64,000 nt of DNA from Pirellulales bacterium (GTDB lineage: Bacteria; Planctomycetota; Planctomycetia; Pirellulales; PALSA-1355). The translations under genes were made by a program, and so were the position numbers. Positions 42,299-51,485 of the stretch are shown here, in pieces. Location: positions 1-64,000 of the forward strand of contig JALHMI010000014.1 in NCBI GenBank assembly GCA_022844125.1, given 5' to 3'. How positions within the stretch are numbered: position 1 is the stretch's first letter; each line of letters begins with the position of its first letter. Under the pieces are notes generated by a model. That model was given only the letters and a program-made list of their open reading frames with translations. It was not told the DNA's origin and did no database searches.

Positions 42299-42662
42299 GG
42301 TTGAACTCCTGAGGTTAGAAAATCGACCCGGGTGGCCGATCGGGCATCCGACCCGATCGGCCATCCAGTCACGAAGGACCCAGCAAAGAGGGTCGAATCG
42401 AACAATCGCCTTGCGCTTGGGGGCACGGCGATGTGTACGTGCTGGGACGCACCGCGGCAAACGGCAAGCGCCCTGTAGTGAACCTGGTAGCAAAGTTAAG
42501 ATGCACAGAGCATGCCATTTGCGCCGAAACGGGCGCGAACGACGCGATCACTAGAAGAGGCCGAGACTTGCGTCAAATAGCCCTGGGCCGCATTTCGACT
42601 TGCGCTGGAGGATTTGCTGCCAACGAGCAGCCTGATGACTCACGAACTGATGCGGGGCGAGC
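42299..42662. other. Gap between csbD and the His-rich protein gene
   Basis: About 360 bp without a convincing gene. It holds a perfect 12-bp stem-loop at 42333-42363. Confidence 0.5.
42333..42363. repeat. Perfect 12-bp stem-loop in the csbD leader
   Basis: Arms TGGCCGATCGGG (42333-42344) and CCCGATCGGCCA (42352-42363) with a 7-nt loop. It is upstream of csbD on the minus strand. No T-run follows the stem directly on either strand, so it is more likely a leader or operator element than a terminator. Confidence 0.6.
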
Positions 42663-42872
42663 CTAGGGCGCTGCTTCGACTGGCGCACTGTCGATGGCGC
42701 CCGGTGGCGGCCCACCCGGCTGGATCGCCTCGTCGTCGCTAAGCACGTACATCAACATGGCACCCAGCATCAGAACCACGCCGATCCACACCAGCCAACT
42801 TGTCTTCGCCTTCGACTTCCCGTGGTGGTGTTTCTGATCGTGACCGTGCTTGTCGTGGTCGTGGTGGGTCAT
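42663..42872 (-). CDS. Histidine-rich single-helix membrane peptide
   Basis: A 69-residue protein. The N-terminus is very rich in histidine and aspartate (MTHHDHDKHGHDQKHHHGKS), a pattern that could bind metals such as nickel, zinc or copper. One membrane helix follows (WLVWIGVVLMLGAMLMYVL), and a proline-rich acidic tail ends the protein. The family is not recognised; similar small His-rich proteins occur next to metal homeostasis genes, but no such gene is adjacent. The ATG at 42872 starts the His-rich run; the frame is open to 42965. Confidence 0.65.
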   Translation of the reverse strand: MTHHDHDKHGHDQKHHHGKSKAKTSWLVWIGVVLMLGAMLMYVLSDDEAIQPGGPPPGAIDSAPVEAAP

Positions 42873-43129
42873 GGTCGCTGGGGTGCTCAGGAGGGAAGGG
42901 GGACCGTGCGATAAACCGCGGTACATCAAAAGTTTAACCTCCTCGGCCGCGTGTGCGGAGCGCAAACGGCCCAGATTGCATCAGTAAGCCCAATTCTCGC
43001 GTGCTAAGTCGCTCAGCCGCTAGGTATTAGACCGATTCTGAGGGCGTCGAGGTTCCGCCGCTTGTTTCGCCATGCCGCTACCGCATACGATCAGGGTGCA
43101 ACACTTCCGCCGCAGTTCGATTGAAGTCC

Positions 43130-44518
43130 ATGCTGCAATTGCAACCCACCGCCGCACATGCGGAGCAACCGCTCGACGTCATCGTCGTCGGTGCGGGCAT
43201 GGCCGGACTATGTGCCGCGCGTCGCCTCGCCGAGCGAGGTGTGTCGTACGTCGTTTTGGAAGCCCGCGATCGCGTCGGCGGCCGCACGCTCAGCCAATCA
43301 CTTGGCGGCGGAATGATCGATCTGGGCGGTCAGTGGATCGGACCGACGCAGCATCGGCTGGCAGTGCTGGCCAAGGAACTCGGCGTCGCCACGTTTCCTC
43401 AGTTCCACGCAGGTACCAAGCTACTGAGCTGGGGAGGCAAGCTCCAGCGCTACAACGCCGACCTGCCAAAACTTTCACTGTGGGCTCAACTCGAACTCTT
43501 TCAAGCCGACCGTCGCTGGAAGAACTTCGCCAGCCAGATTCCGCCCGATGCTCCCTGGCTCGCGCCCCGGGCTGCCGAGTGGGATTCCATGACGCTCGAA
43601 ACCTGGAAACAGCGACATACCCGTTCTGCCGGCGCGCGACTCTTTATCGACGCAGTCTGTCGGGCCGTGCTCACCAGCGAACCGCGCGATGTCTCGCTGC
43701 TGTACTTTCTCAGCTACCTCCGCTGGGGCGAGGGGCTCGAAACGCTCATCTCGATCCCGCGCGGCGCGCAGCAAGACCGGTTCGTTGGCGGAGCACAGCA
43801 GATCTCCCACCGCCTGGCTGATCGGCTGGCGCCAAACGTCGTACTCAGCTCGCCGGTGCATGCCATTGAGCAGGACGCTGACGGCGTCACTATTCGCACC
43901 GCGCGTGCGAACTATCGGGCCAGACTCGCCATCATCGCACTGCCGCCTGCCCTCGCCGGCCGTATTCACTACACGGCGCCGCTTCCCGCACGCCGCGATC
44001 AGCTTTGTACGCGGATGCCAATGGGTTCGGTCATCAAGTACATTGCCGTCTACGAGCGCCCGTTCTGGCGCGAAGCGGGTCTTTCCGGCGAAGTCGTCAG
44101 CGATACCGGGATTACGGTCACCACGTTCGACGACTCCTCGGACGATGGCCGCCATGCTGCGCTGGTCACCTTCAGCGACGGCCAGGCTGCGCGCGACTGG
44201 TCCGATCGCTCGCCAGACGAGCGCCGTGCAGCGGTGCTCAGCGAGTTCGTCAGGTTCTTCGGCCCCCAGGCGGCCCGTCCCATCGACTTTGCCGAGAAGA
44301 ATTGGAACGACGATCCCTGGAGTCGCGGTTGTTATGTGGGAGTCGCCGGACCGGGCGTGTTGACTGCTTGCGGACAGGCGCTCCGCGAGCCTTGCGGCCG
44401 GCTGCACTGGTCTGGCACGGAAACTGCCACAGAGTGGACGGGTTATCTCGAAGGGGCCATACAGTCGGGTGAACGCGCGGCCCTCGAAGTTGCTGCTCGC
44501 CTGAATGCCACGCGCTGA
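43130..44518 (+). CDS. Flavin-containing amine oxidase (monoamine oxidase family)
   Basis: A 462-residue FAD-dependent enzyme. The N-terminal FAD motif VVGAGMAGLCAARRLAERG is followed by EARDRVGGRT, a hallmark of the amine oxidase (MAO/PAO/LSD) family. The C-terminal region contains GRLHWSGTETATEWTGYLEGAI, typical of MAO with the FAD-anchoring pattern. It oxidises an amine to an aldehyde, producing H2O2. The ATG at 43130 is chosen over a TTG at 43121. It is followed 46 bp later by a YegS-like kinase and then peroxide-detoxification genes on the same strand. Confidence 0.9.
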   Translation: MLQLQPTAAHAEQPLDVIVVGAGMAGLCAARRLAERGVSYVVLEARDRVGGRTLSQSLGGGMIDLGGQWIGPTQHRLAVLAKELGVATFPQFHAGTKLLSWGGKLQRYNADLPKLSLWAQLELFQADRRWKNFASQIPPDAPWLAPRAAEWDSMTLETWKQRHTRSAGARLFIDAVCRAVLTSEPRDVSLLYFLSYLRWGEGLETLISIPRGAQQDRFVGGAQQISHRLADRLAPNVVLSSPVHAIEQDADGVTIRTARANYRARLAIIALPPALAGRIHYTAPLPARRDQLCTRMPMGSVIKYIAVYERPFWREAGLSGEVVSDTGITVTTFDDSSDDGRHAALVTFSDGQAARDWSDRSPDERRAAVLSEFVRFFGPQAARPIDFAEKNWNDDPWSRGCYVGVAGPGVLTACGQALREPCGRLHWSGTETATEWTGYLEGAIQSGERAALEVAARLNATR

Positions 44519-44564
44519 AAATCGGCTTTTCTCACCCTCGCGACTTTTGAAAGCACTCCGTCGC

Positions 44565-45512
44565 ATGAACAGCAAGAAGTCGAACGGTGAAAGTCGCAGC
44601 ATCCGCGTGGTTCTCAACGGCAAGTCTGCCGAACTGCCCGAAGTGCGCGCGGCGGTCCTGGCCTGCCGCAAGGCGGGGCACGATGTCGAGGTCCGCGTCA
44701 CCTGGGAGGGTGGCCAGTCCGCCGAGTTCGCCGAGGAAGCCGCCCGCCAGGGTCGCGACATCGTGATTGCCGCCGGCGGTGACGGCACGGTGAGCGATGT
44801 TTCAGCCGGCATAATCGCCGCGGGCGAAGGCGTTCTAACCGCGATCGGCATCATGCCCCTGGGCACCGCGAACGACTTCGCCACGGCCTGCGGAATTCCC
44901 CGCGACATGACGGCCGCACTCAACTTTGCTGTCCAAGCAACGCCTCGCCGGATCGACGTCGGCACCGTCAACGATCGGCCGTTCATCAACGTGGCCAGCG
45001 CCGGGATCGGAGCCCAGATCACGGCCGAGACTCCCGCCGGCATGAAGCGCATGCTGGGCGGAGCGGCCTACTCGCTGGTGGGAATCTTCAAGGCCTTCAC
45101 GATGACTCCCAACGAGGGCCGGTTGATCACGCCCGAAGGAACCTATTCTGGCAAAATGATGCTGATGGCGATTGGCAACTCGCGTCTGGCCGGCGGTGGA
45201 TTTCGCGTTGCGCCTCGGGCACTGCTCGATGACGGCCTGCTGGACCTGGTGATCGTGCCCGACGTCAGCATTCCGGAAACCGGTTCAATCGTCAGCGAGA
45301 TGATCCGCCTTGACACCGAAGAGCCTCAACAGGTCGTCTATCGGCAGCTCCCGTCATTTACAATCGAATCGAGTCACGGGATTCCCATGAACCTCGATGG
45401 CGAGCCGATCCACGCCAACCGTTTCGAGGTAAACATCCTGCCGCGTCGGTTGCGATTCCTGTTGCCGGCCGAAGCGCCGCTCTCCGAAGTTGCGCCCGAT
45501 GGAAACCAGTAG
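44565..45512 (+). CDS. YegS/diacylglycerol-kinase-family lipid kinase
   Basis: A 315-residue kinase of the DAGK/YegS family. The catalytic motif GGDGTVSDV and PLGTANDFA are present, and the C-terminal beta-sandwich (RRIDVGTVNDRPFINVASAG) is typical. It phosphorylates a lipid such as phosphatidylglycerol or diacylglycerol. The ATG at 44565 is the family start; an in-frame ATG at 44505 would overlap the amine oxidase gene. Confidence 0.88.
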   Translation: MNSKKSNGESRSIRVVLNGKSAELPEVRAAVLACRKAGHDVEVRVTWEGGQSAEFAEEAARQGRDIVIAAGGDGTVSDVSAGIIAAGEGVLTAIGIMPLGTANDFATACGIPRDMTAALNFAVQATPRRIDVGTVNDRPFINVASAGIGAQITAETPAGMKRMLGGAAYSLVGIFKAFTMTPNEGRLITPEGTYSGKMMLMAIGNSRLAGGGFRVAPRALLDDGLLDLVIVPDVSIPETGSIVSEMIRLDTEEPQQVVYRQLPSFTIESSHGIPMNLDGEPIHANRFEVNILPRRLRFLLPAEAPLSEVAPDGNQ

Positions 45513-45528
45513 TGCGAGCAAGCCAGCG

Positions 45529-46017
45529 ATGACATCCGTCTATGACTTCACAGCCACGGCCATCGACGGCCGCGACGTTTCGCTGGCCGAGTTTCGCGGC
45601 CAGGTTCTTTTGATCGTGAACGTCGCCAGCCGCTGCGGGTTCACCCCGCAGTACGCCGTGCTCGAAGCACTCTATCGCAAGTACCACGCGCAACGTTTTT
45701 CGGTACTCGGCTTCCCGTGCGATCAGTTCCTGCACCAGGAGCCGGGCGATGAAGCCGAGATTAAGAACTTCTGCTCGCTGAATTATGACGTCACATTTCC
45801 GCTGTTCGCCAAGGTTCATGTCAACGGCCCGCAAGCGCATCCACTGTTCGCCTATCTGAAGTCCATTCAGCGCGGCCTGCTGGGCACCGGAACAATCAAA
45901 TGGAACTTCACCAAGTTTCTCGTCGATCGGCAGGGCAGGGCGGTGCAGCGGTTCTCGCCGCGAACGGTCGACCAGCTCGAGGCGGCGATCCATCGCTTGC
46001 TAACCGCCGTAGAATAA
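45529..46017 (+). CDS. Glutathione-peroxidase-family (thioredoxin-dependent) peroxidase
   Basis: A 162-residue thiol peroxidase that reduces peroxides. The peroxidatic cysteine is C36 (NVASRCGFT), with Q66 (GFPCDQF) and W125 (KWNFTKFL) completing the catalytic set. C82 (FCSLNY) is in the position of the resolving cysteine of two-cysteine, thioredoxin-dependent members, such as plant GPx, so it probably uses thioredoxin rather than glutathione. The ATG at 45529 matches the family start (VYDFTA); an ATG at 45499 is also in frame. A thioredoxin gene follows after 41 bp. Confidence 0.9.
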   Translation: MTSVYDFTATAIDGRDVSLAEFRGQVLLIVNVASRCGFTPQYAVLEALYRKYHAQRFSVLGFPCDQFLHQEPGDEAEIKNFCSLNYDVTFPLFAKVHVNGPQAHPLFAYLKSIQRGLLGTGTIKWNFTKFLVDRQGRAVQRFSPRTVDQLEAAIHRLLTAVE

Positions 46018-46058
46018 CGGTGCCATCAACCAAAGGCTATTGAATCGCGAGTGTCATC

Positions 46059-46376
46059 ATGTTGCTCAAGTCGTTCAACTGGAATCAGGAAGTCATGTTC
46101 TCCGCGGAGCCGGTGCTCGTCGATTTTTGGGCGCCCTGGTGCGGGCCCTGTCGCGCGATGCATCCCACGCTTGAGTCGCTGGCCAAGGATTTCAAAGTCG
46201 CACAAGTGAACGTCGACAAGAATCCGCAATTGGCCAGCGCCTACAACGTGTCCTCGATTCCAGCCATTATGATCTTCAAGGGGGGTAAAGTCGTGGCCAG
46301 CCATCTGGGCGTCACGCCCGAGGCCACGCTCCGCGCCGAACTTGAGAAGTTCAGCGATTCGCCGGCCAGGAGCTAA
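46059..46376 (+). CDS. Thioredoxin
   Basis: A 105-residue thioredoxin-fold protein with the redox motif WCGPC (C28 and C31), VDFWAPWCGPC being canonical. The cis-proline is in VSSIPAIM. No signal peptide is present, so it acts in the cytoplasm. It is encoded directly after the thioredoxin-type glutathione peroxidase and is a likely electron donor to it. Confidence 0.93.
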   Translation: MLLKSFNWNQEVMFSAEPVLVDFWAPWCGPCRAMHPTLESLAKDFKVAQVNVDKNPQLASAYNVSSIPAIMIFKGGKVVASHLGVTPEATLRAELEKFSDSPARS

Positions 46377-46466
46377 TTGCCTTTGCTCGCGGGGTAAGCG
46401 GATGACGCGGCCCATTTACTGGCATACACTGGCGTCTTCCACAATCTTTCCGGAGGATCGCCAGCC

Positions 46467-47267
46467 ATGCTTGCTTCACTTCTGCTTTTGTGCTGCGGCT
46501 TGGCCACGAGTGCCGATGACGCGCTACCAATCGAACTCATCGCGCACCGCGGCGGTGTCGTCGACCAGCGACTGATCGAGAACAATCTGCCCGGCATCGA
46601 AGAAGCCATCCGCCGCGGGTATTGGATGCTCGAAGTCGACATTCGGGAAAGCAGGGACGGTCATCTGGTCGTCCATCACGATGCCGATTTCCGGCGATTC
46701 TACGGCGACGAGCGCCGCGTCGCCGACATGACCTGGGACGAGATCAAGCTGCTCCGCAGCACGCCCGGCGACCTGCGACCGCTCGAATTCGCCGAGTACG
46801 CAGCAGCTTGTCGAGGCCGGATTCGCTTGATGCTCGATATCAAAGGGCCTGACCACTCGCAGGCCTTCTTCAGCACACTCATTGCCACGCTGGAAGAGAA
46901 CGACCTCCTCGACTCAGCCTACGTGATCGGCACCGAGCAGTCGCGGAAGCTGCTCCTGGATCGCGCCAAGATCGGCATCAATCCCCGTAAGCTGGTCGAC
47001 CATGTTTCCGGCGGCGAGGACGTGGGCCGACGCTACTTCCTGTTCGCCCACGCCAAGGATTTCGAACAGGAAGCACTTGAACTGGCCCGCAGCCGTGGCG
47101 TCGACATTGTGCCGTCGATCAACACGTTCCACTATCCGGTAAAGACGAACATGCAAGATGCCGCGGCCGACATCACCCGGCTGAAAAAGCTGGGCGTCAC
47201 CCGGTTTCAAATCGATTCAGTCTACGAGCCGCTCTGCCGCGAGCCGTCGACCTTGCAGCAGGACTGA
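46467..47267 (+). CDS. Glycerophosphodiester phosphodiesterase family protein
   Basis: A 266-residue phosphodiesterase of the GDPD family, which cleaves glycerophosphodiesters to glycerol-3-phosphate and an alcohol. Residues 1-17 look like a signal peptide (MLASLLLLCCGLATSADD). The TIM-barrel catalytic residues are visible: H27-R28 (IAHRG), E39-N40, E56 and D58 (LEVDIR), and H71-D72 (VVHHD). The ATG at 46467 has GGAGG upstream. It lies 90 bp after trx, on the same strand. Confidence 0.85.
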   Translation: MLASLLLLCCGLATSADDALPIELIAHRGGVVDQRLIENNLPGIEEAIRRGYWMLEVDIRESRDGHLVVHHDADFRRFYGDERRVADMTWDEIKLLRSTPGDLRPLEFAEYAAACRGRIRLMLDIKGPDHSQAFFSTLIATLEENDLLDSAYVIGTEQSRKLLLDRAKIGINPRKLVDHVSGGEDVGRRYFLFAHAKDFEQEALELARSRGVDIVPSINTFHYPVKTNMQDAAADITRLKKLGVTRFQIDSVYEPLCREPSTLQQD

Positions 47268-47282
47268 CTACTTTCCGACGGA

Positions 47283-48722
47283 TTACTTTCCGTCAGTGGC
47301 TTTCGCCTGGGCATCGGCCACGCGCTCGGCCAGCGCGTTCAAGATCAGGCCCGCCGTGTCCGGACCGACGCTGTTTCGCTCGCCATACTGTGCGCTCTCG
47401 CGCTCGTAGGCATGTGGCGGTTTCACGTCCCATTGACGCTTGGGGACGATGTAGCCCACTTCGTCATTGGCCAGACCGATCACCATCATCTTGCTCGATG
47501 GCAGCGTTTCGGCAATGCTCGGCTCCGGAGCGGCATCCAGAAAGTCCGCACCCGGATCGATCGGATCCTGATACTTGCCGTACACGCACTCGGGGTAAAT
47601 CTCGCCCGGGATCGCCGCAATTGCCAGCTCCCCCAGTTGCAGGTAAGCGACTTCCGTCTCCAGAGCCATTCGCCCCGTGGCCGCGTGCGGAGCAACCTGA
47701 TCGCCCCGCTGGTACTTATCGCCGGTCCACTCATAAGCCGGCCGATTGAGCACGCCAATCGCCAGGGCCTGTACGAAGCCCGGATTGTCGAGCGGCAGCA
47801 GAACCTGCTTGGTCTGCACGGTCATCGGCGAAAGCTCGATCGGCTGGGCTGCGGCCAGAGCTCGATCGGCGAGGTCTGCCGTCGCCGCACCTACCGCGTC
47901 AATGAAGGCGAAGATCTCGGTCGGCAGCCGCCCTGCCTTGGCTTCCTCGACCAGCTTCTTGGGCGTGCCCATCAGACCGCCGATGGCGCCTTGAAAGTAA
48001 ATCACGGGGCAGCCGTGCCGCTTCTCGAGCGCGTCGACCATCGAACCCATGAAGTCGCGCGTCACGAGCGGGTTGTTGCTGGGCTCGATGCCGTGCGCAT
48101 TCCACTGCACAACGACGCCGGCCGGCTGCTTTTTGCCCACACGCTGAAATCGCAGGATGCGCAGCACGCCGTCATAAACCTCGGGCAGCCTGAAATCGCC
48201 CAACAGCGTTTCATCTTCAGCGGTGCCATACTCAGCGGCCGAGGGCGCACTCGCGGCATCCGCTTGCCGAACCGCGGCGACCAGCCCCGCCTCAAGTTGT
48301 TCGACATACGCCGGAACGACACCCGACTTATCGTCAGACGGTCCCCAAATTCCGATCACATCCGGCGTGGCATGCGAATGGGTCGCCGCCACCAGCACAT
48401 AGGCAAAGTCCTTTAACTTCCCACGCACGCTCTGCACCAGCGGGTACGGCAGGCCAATCGAATCGGCCGAGACCAGCGCCACCTTCTTGCCCCGATCGCG
48501 CAGCACCACTGCCCGGGCAAATAACGGGTCGTGAACGCCGGTTGCCGCGCGGTTCTTCTCCAGTCCCGCCAGCCAGATCGGCTGCCCTTGTTCCAGCTTG
48601 GGAGTCACGTCCACCGTGGCAAAGCCCACGTCGACCGCGCGCGAGTCAGTCGCGCTCGCCAGGATGGCGCCCGCCACCACGAATGAAAGCACTATCGAGA
48701 AGCGAAGTCGCTGAGCAAACAT
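47283..48722 (-). CDS. Exported neutral/alkaline ceramidase-like hydrolase
   Basis: A 479-residue protein with a signal peptide (MFAQRLRFSIVLSFVVAGAILA). The region VGFATVDVTPKL at the mature N-terminus and the Zn-ligand segment AATHSHATPD are typical of the neutral/alkaline non-lysosomal ceramidase family; QWNAHGIEPSNNPLVTRDFMG contains further metal-site residues. It would hydrolyse an amide-linked lipid, but planctomycete members often have unknown substrates. The ATG at 48722 begins the signal peptide; the frame is open to 48926. It is on the same strand as the epimerase gene, 49 bp downstream of it. Confidence 0.82.
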   Translation of the reverse strand: MFAQRLRFSIVLSFVVAGAILASATDSRAVDVGFATVDVTPKLEQGQPIWLAGLEKNRAATGVHDPLFARAVVLRDRGKKVALVSADSIGLPYPLVQSVRGKLKDFAYVLVAATHSHATPDVIGIWGPSDDKSGVVPAYVEQLEAGLVAAVRQADAASAPSAAEYGTAEDETLLGDFRLPEVYDGVLRILRFQRVGKKQPAGVVVQWNAHGIEPSNNPLVTRDFMGSMVDALEKRHGCPVIYFQGAIGGLMGTPKKLVEEAKAGRLPTEIFAFIDAVGAATADLADRALAAAQPIELSPMTVQTKQVLLPLDNPGFVQALAIGVLNRPAYEWTGDKYQRGDQVAPHAATGRMALETEVAYLQLGELAIAAIPGEIYPECVYGKYQDPIDPGADFLDAAPEPSIAETLPSSKMMVIGLANDEVGYIVPKRQWDVKPPHAYERESAQYGERNSVGPDTAGLILNALAERVADAQAKATDGK

Positions 48723-48771
48723 CAGGGCACCTGCGCGTGACAGTTCTAGACCAGAGGATGCACCGCCAGCG

Positions 48772-49761
48772 TCAGCGTATCTGAAGCGCCCGGGTGCTTT
48801 CAATGACTTCGCGAATCGTGGTTTCCAGATCATACTGCGGCCGATAGGCGATCGTCCGCCGCAACCGCGAAAGATCTGGAATTCGCGACCGCACGTCTTC
48901 GAAATCCGCGTCGTAGGCCTCGGCATATGATTGAAACTGAATCTCCAGCCTCGGATTCACTTGGGCCAGGACATTCTTGGCGAGCTGCAAGATACTCACC
49001 GGCTGATCGCTGCCGATGTTGAACACACCAGCAATGGCCGAGTCGGTCTCCATCAGCTCGATCACCGAGCGAACGATGTCGTTCACGTGCGCGAAGCAGC
49101 GCACCTGCCGTCCGTCGTCATGAACTACCAGCGGCCGGCCAGCCAGCGCCGCCTCGACAAAACGCGGCAGCACCATGCCGTAGCGACCCGTCTGCCGCGG
49201 ACCGACGACATTGAAGAACCGCCCGATCACGACCGGCAGCCGATGCTGCCGCCAGTAGGCGAGCGCCAGAAACTCGTCGATCGCCTTCGACGCGCCGTAC
49301 GACCAACGGGCCTTGGTCGTGGGGCCAAGCACAATGTCGTCGTCCTCGCTCCAGATCGGCTTCGGGTTCTTGCCGTACACTTCGCTGGAGCTGGCCAGGA
49401 ACAACTTCACGGCGTAACCGTCGCGCTTGCGGCGCAGCAGTTCGTTGAGCACGAGCTCGCAGGGATAAATGTTCGTTTCGATCGTGTGAATTGGCGCGGT
49501 CGAGATCAACTGCACGCCCACCGCTGCGGCCAGGTGATACACCTCGTCGACATCCGCCACGAGTTGCCGCACCAGATTCTTGTCGGCGGCGCTGCCGACC
49601 ACGAAGCTGAAGTTGAAATGGTCGCGGACCGCGGCCAGGTTCTCAGCTGTGCCGGTCGATTCGTCGTCGAGCACCGTAACGCGATAATCGCGTGCAAGCA
49701 GAGCTTCCGCGAGGTGACTGCCGATAAATCCGGCGCCGCCGGTGATAAGTGCGTGTTTCAC
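48772..49761 (-). CDS. NAD-dependent sugar-nucleotide epimerase/dehydratase (extended SDR)
   Basis: A 329-residue enzyme of the extended short-chain dehydrogenase family. The NAD motif GGAGFIGSHLAEAL opens the protein, and the active-site Tyr-Lys pair is in YGASK, with the catalytic serine in LASSSEVYG. It resembles UDP-glucose 4-epimerase or UDP-glucuronate decarboxylase-type enzymes that supply envelope polysaccharide precursors. The start is a GTG at 49761. Confidence 0.88.
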   Translation of the reverse strand: MKHALITGGAGFIGSHLAEALLARDYRVTVLDDESTGTAENLAAVRDHFNFSFVVGSAADKNLVRQLVADVDEVYHLAAAVGVQLISTAPIHTIETNIYPCELVLNELLRRKRDGYAVKLFLASSSEVYGKNPKPIWSEDDDIVLGPTTKARWSYGASKAIDEFLALAYWRQHRLPVVIGRFFNVVGPRQTGRYGMVLPRFVEAALAGRPLVVHDDGRQVRCFAHVNDIVRSVIELMETDSAIAGVFNIGSDQPVSILQLAKNVLAQVNPRLEIQFQSYAEAYDADFEDVRSRIPDLSRLRRTIAYRPQYDLETTIREVIESTRALQIR

Positions 49762-49892
49762 GTGCGCTGGAGCCGAGGGCTTCTAAAGCAGGAATCGCCT
49801 ACCCACAAAGTGTACGCCACGGGCGGCCGCGTCAAGCTAAACCGCGGCCTTCCGTCCATTCCTTCGAAGCTCCACCGGGGATTTCTACCCAC

Positions 49893-50975
49893 CTAGTGCC
49901 CGACCGGATCACGCTGGTCGAGTTCGGGATTCACGTCCGACGGCTTCGCCTCGGGATCGGCCAGGGCTGCCAGTTCCCGGGCCGCATCCCGGCGGTTGGC
50001 AATCAGCGAGGCAATGATCGACACGGCCAGCAGCGACAGGATGATGAGCAGTGACACGGCGGGGTCGAACATGTGATGCCCCGTCCACCAGTCGCCCAGC
50101 ATCTTGAACCCCACAAAGGCCAGCACGGCACTCAGCCCGTAGTTCAGGTAACGGAACATGTCCATCACGCCGGCCAACAGGAAGTACAGCGCTCGAAGGC
50201 CCAGGATGGCAAAGATATTCGATGTGAACACTGTGAACGCATCCTGCGTGATGCCGAAAATCGCCGGTACGCTGTCCACCGCGAACAGCACGTCCGTGCT
50301 CTCGACGACCAGCAGCACCAGAAACAGCGGCGTCATGCACCACTTGCCGTTCTCCACGACGAAAAACGTCTCGCCATGCGTCTGCTTGGCAACCGGGAAC
50401 AGCTTCCGCGCAATCCGCAGCAGGATGTTCTTTTCGGGATTCACATCCGAGTCGCCGTGCGTCGCGAGCTTGAACGCCGTATAGACCAGGAATGCGCCGA
50501 AGATCGGCATGACCCAATCGAATCGCTCGATGAGCGCAGCGCCCAGCACAATGAAGATCAGCCTCATGACGACCGCGCCGAGGATGCCCCAGAACAGGAC
50601 GCGGTACTGATACTTCAGCGGCACGCCGAAGAAACTAAACACCACGGCGAACACGAAGACGTTGTCCATCGACAACGACCATTCGACCAGGTAGCCGGTG
50701 AGAAATTGGATCGCAATCTCGCTACCCCGCCACCACCAGACCAGCCCATTGAAGGCCAGAGCCAGCGAACACCAGATCACGGTCCAGAGGGCCGATTCAC
50801 GGAGCGTGGGCTCGTGTGAGTTCCTGTGGAACACAAACAGATCGAGCACTAGTACGACGACGACAAAGGCCCCGAAGGCCAACCAGTGCCATAGCTGCAC
50901 GTCGGAAACGCCGAGCTGCGGTGGCGCCTGAGCCAACAGGCTCGCGGTAGCCGAGGTAAAAGTGGAAAGTTCCAA
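49893..50975 (-). CDS. TerC/Alx-family membrane protein
   Basis: A 360-residue integral membrane protein of the TerC family, linked to manganese efflux and metallation of exported proteins (Alx in E. coli). Seven to nine hydrophobic helices are visible. The conserved acidic metal-site segments WSLSMDNVFVFAVVF and VVESTDVLFAVDSVPAIF are both present with their aspartates. The start is TTG at 50975, the only suitable start ahead of the first helix. The 288-bp upstream region was checked for a yybP-ykoY-type manganese riboswitch, and none was recognised. Confidence 0.88.
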   Translation of the reverse strand: MELSTFTSATASLLAQAPPQLGVSDVQLWHWLAFGAFVVVVLVLDLFVFHRNSHEPTLRESALWTVIWCSLALAFNGLVWWWRGSEIAIQFLTGYLVEWSLSMDNVFVFAVVFSFFGVPLKYQYRVLFWGILGAVVMRLIFIVLGAALIERFDWVMPIFGAFLVYTAFKLATHGDSDVNPEKNILLRIARKLFPVAKQTHGETFFVVENGKWCMTPLFLVLLVVESTDVLFAVDSVPAIFGITQDAFTVFTSNIFAILGLRALYFLLAGVMDMFRYLNYGLSAVLAFVGFKMLGDWWTGHHMFDPAVSLLIILSLLAVSIIASLIANRRDAARELAALADPEAKPSDVNPELDQRDPVGH

Positions 50976-51263
50976 CGCCTTGATGTCCCGCTTAGAAACT
51001 CGCTCTCAGGCCCCCCAGATCGCCTGTGGTGCCCTGTTTGCAAACGCTCGCAAGCGATCAATCATAGAGGTGCCCCGGCGACCAAGCAACGGCATATCAA
51101 AGTGCCCGGGGCGGACTGGCGTCGCAAGTCGAGCCGGTACCCGCGCAGCATACGTCGTATGTCGCAACGGAGTTGCACAGAGACCTTACCGACCCCACCT
51201 GGGAAGCGCAGGGCGCAAACCCAAAGTCCCTACCGAGCGGTCAAAATCGACGGCAGCAGCCGT

Positions 51264-51485
51264 TTAGTCCCGCAGCGAGAGCAACTTCTTGTTGCGCGAC
51301 TCTTCGATTGCCAGCTTGCCCTCGCGAGCCAACCAGCCGACAGCCTGCATGATCACGTCACGCGGCGCATCGATGTCCTTGGCGACCTGCGTCAGGCTGC
51401 ACGCGCCGTTTTCGTTCAGATAGTGCCAGATCACACCGGCGGTATCACCAATCTGCTCCAGAACCGAATGTTGAGCGGTGGCCAT
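51264..51485 (-). CDS. Small winged-helix protein (DUF2582-type)
   Basis: A 73-residue protein with the pattern LEQIGDTAGVIWHYLNENG, SLTQVAKDIDAPRDV and WLAREGKLAI, which matches the winged helix-turn-helix DUF2582 family. The function is unknown; it may bind nucleic acid or a protein. The ATG at 51485 is preferred over the long frame to 51725, with GGAG 11 nt upstream. It precedes terC on the same strand, 288 bp away. Confidence 0.8.
   Translation of the reverse strand: MATAQHSVLEQIGDTAGVIWHYLNENGACSLTQVAKDIDAPRDVIMQAVGWLAREGKLAIEESRNKKLLSLRD

Noticed and set aside
43475-45052. 525-codon minus-strand frame opposite the amine oxidase and YegS genes
   Set aside because: Antisense to two genes with clear catalytic motifs; no domain is visible in the product.
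50976-51263. Possible yybP-ykoY manganese riboswitch upstream of terC
   Set aside because: I looked for the conserved junction sequences of this riboswitch on the minus strand and did not find them.
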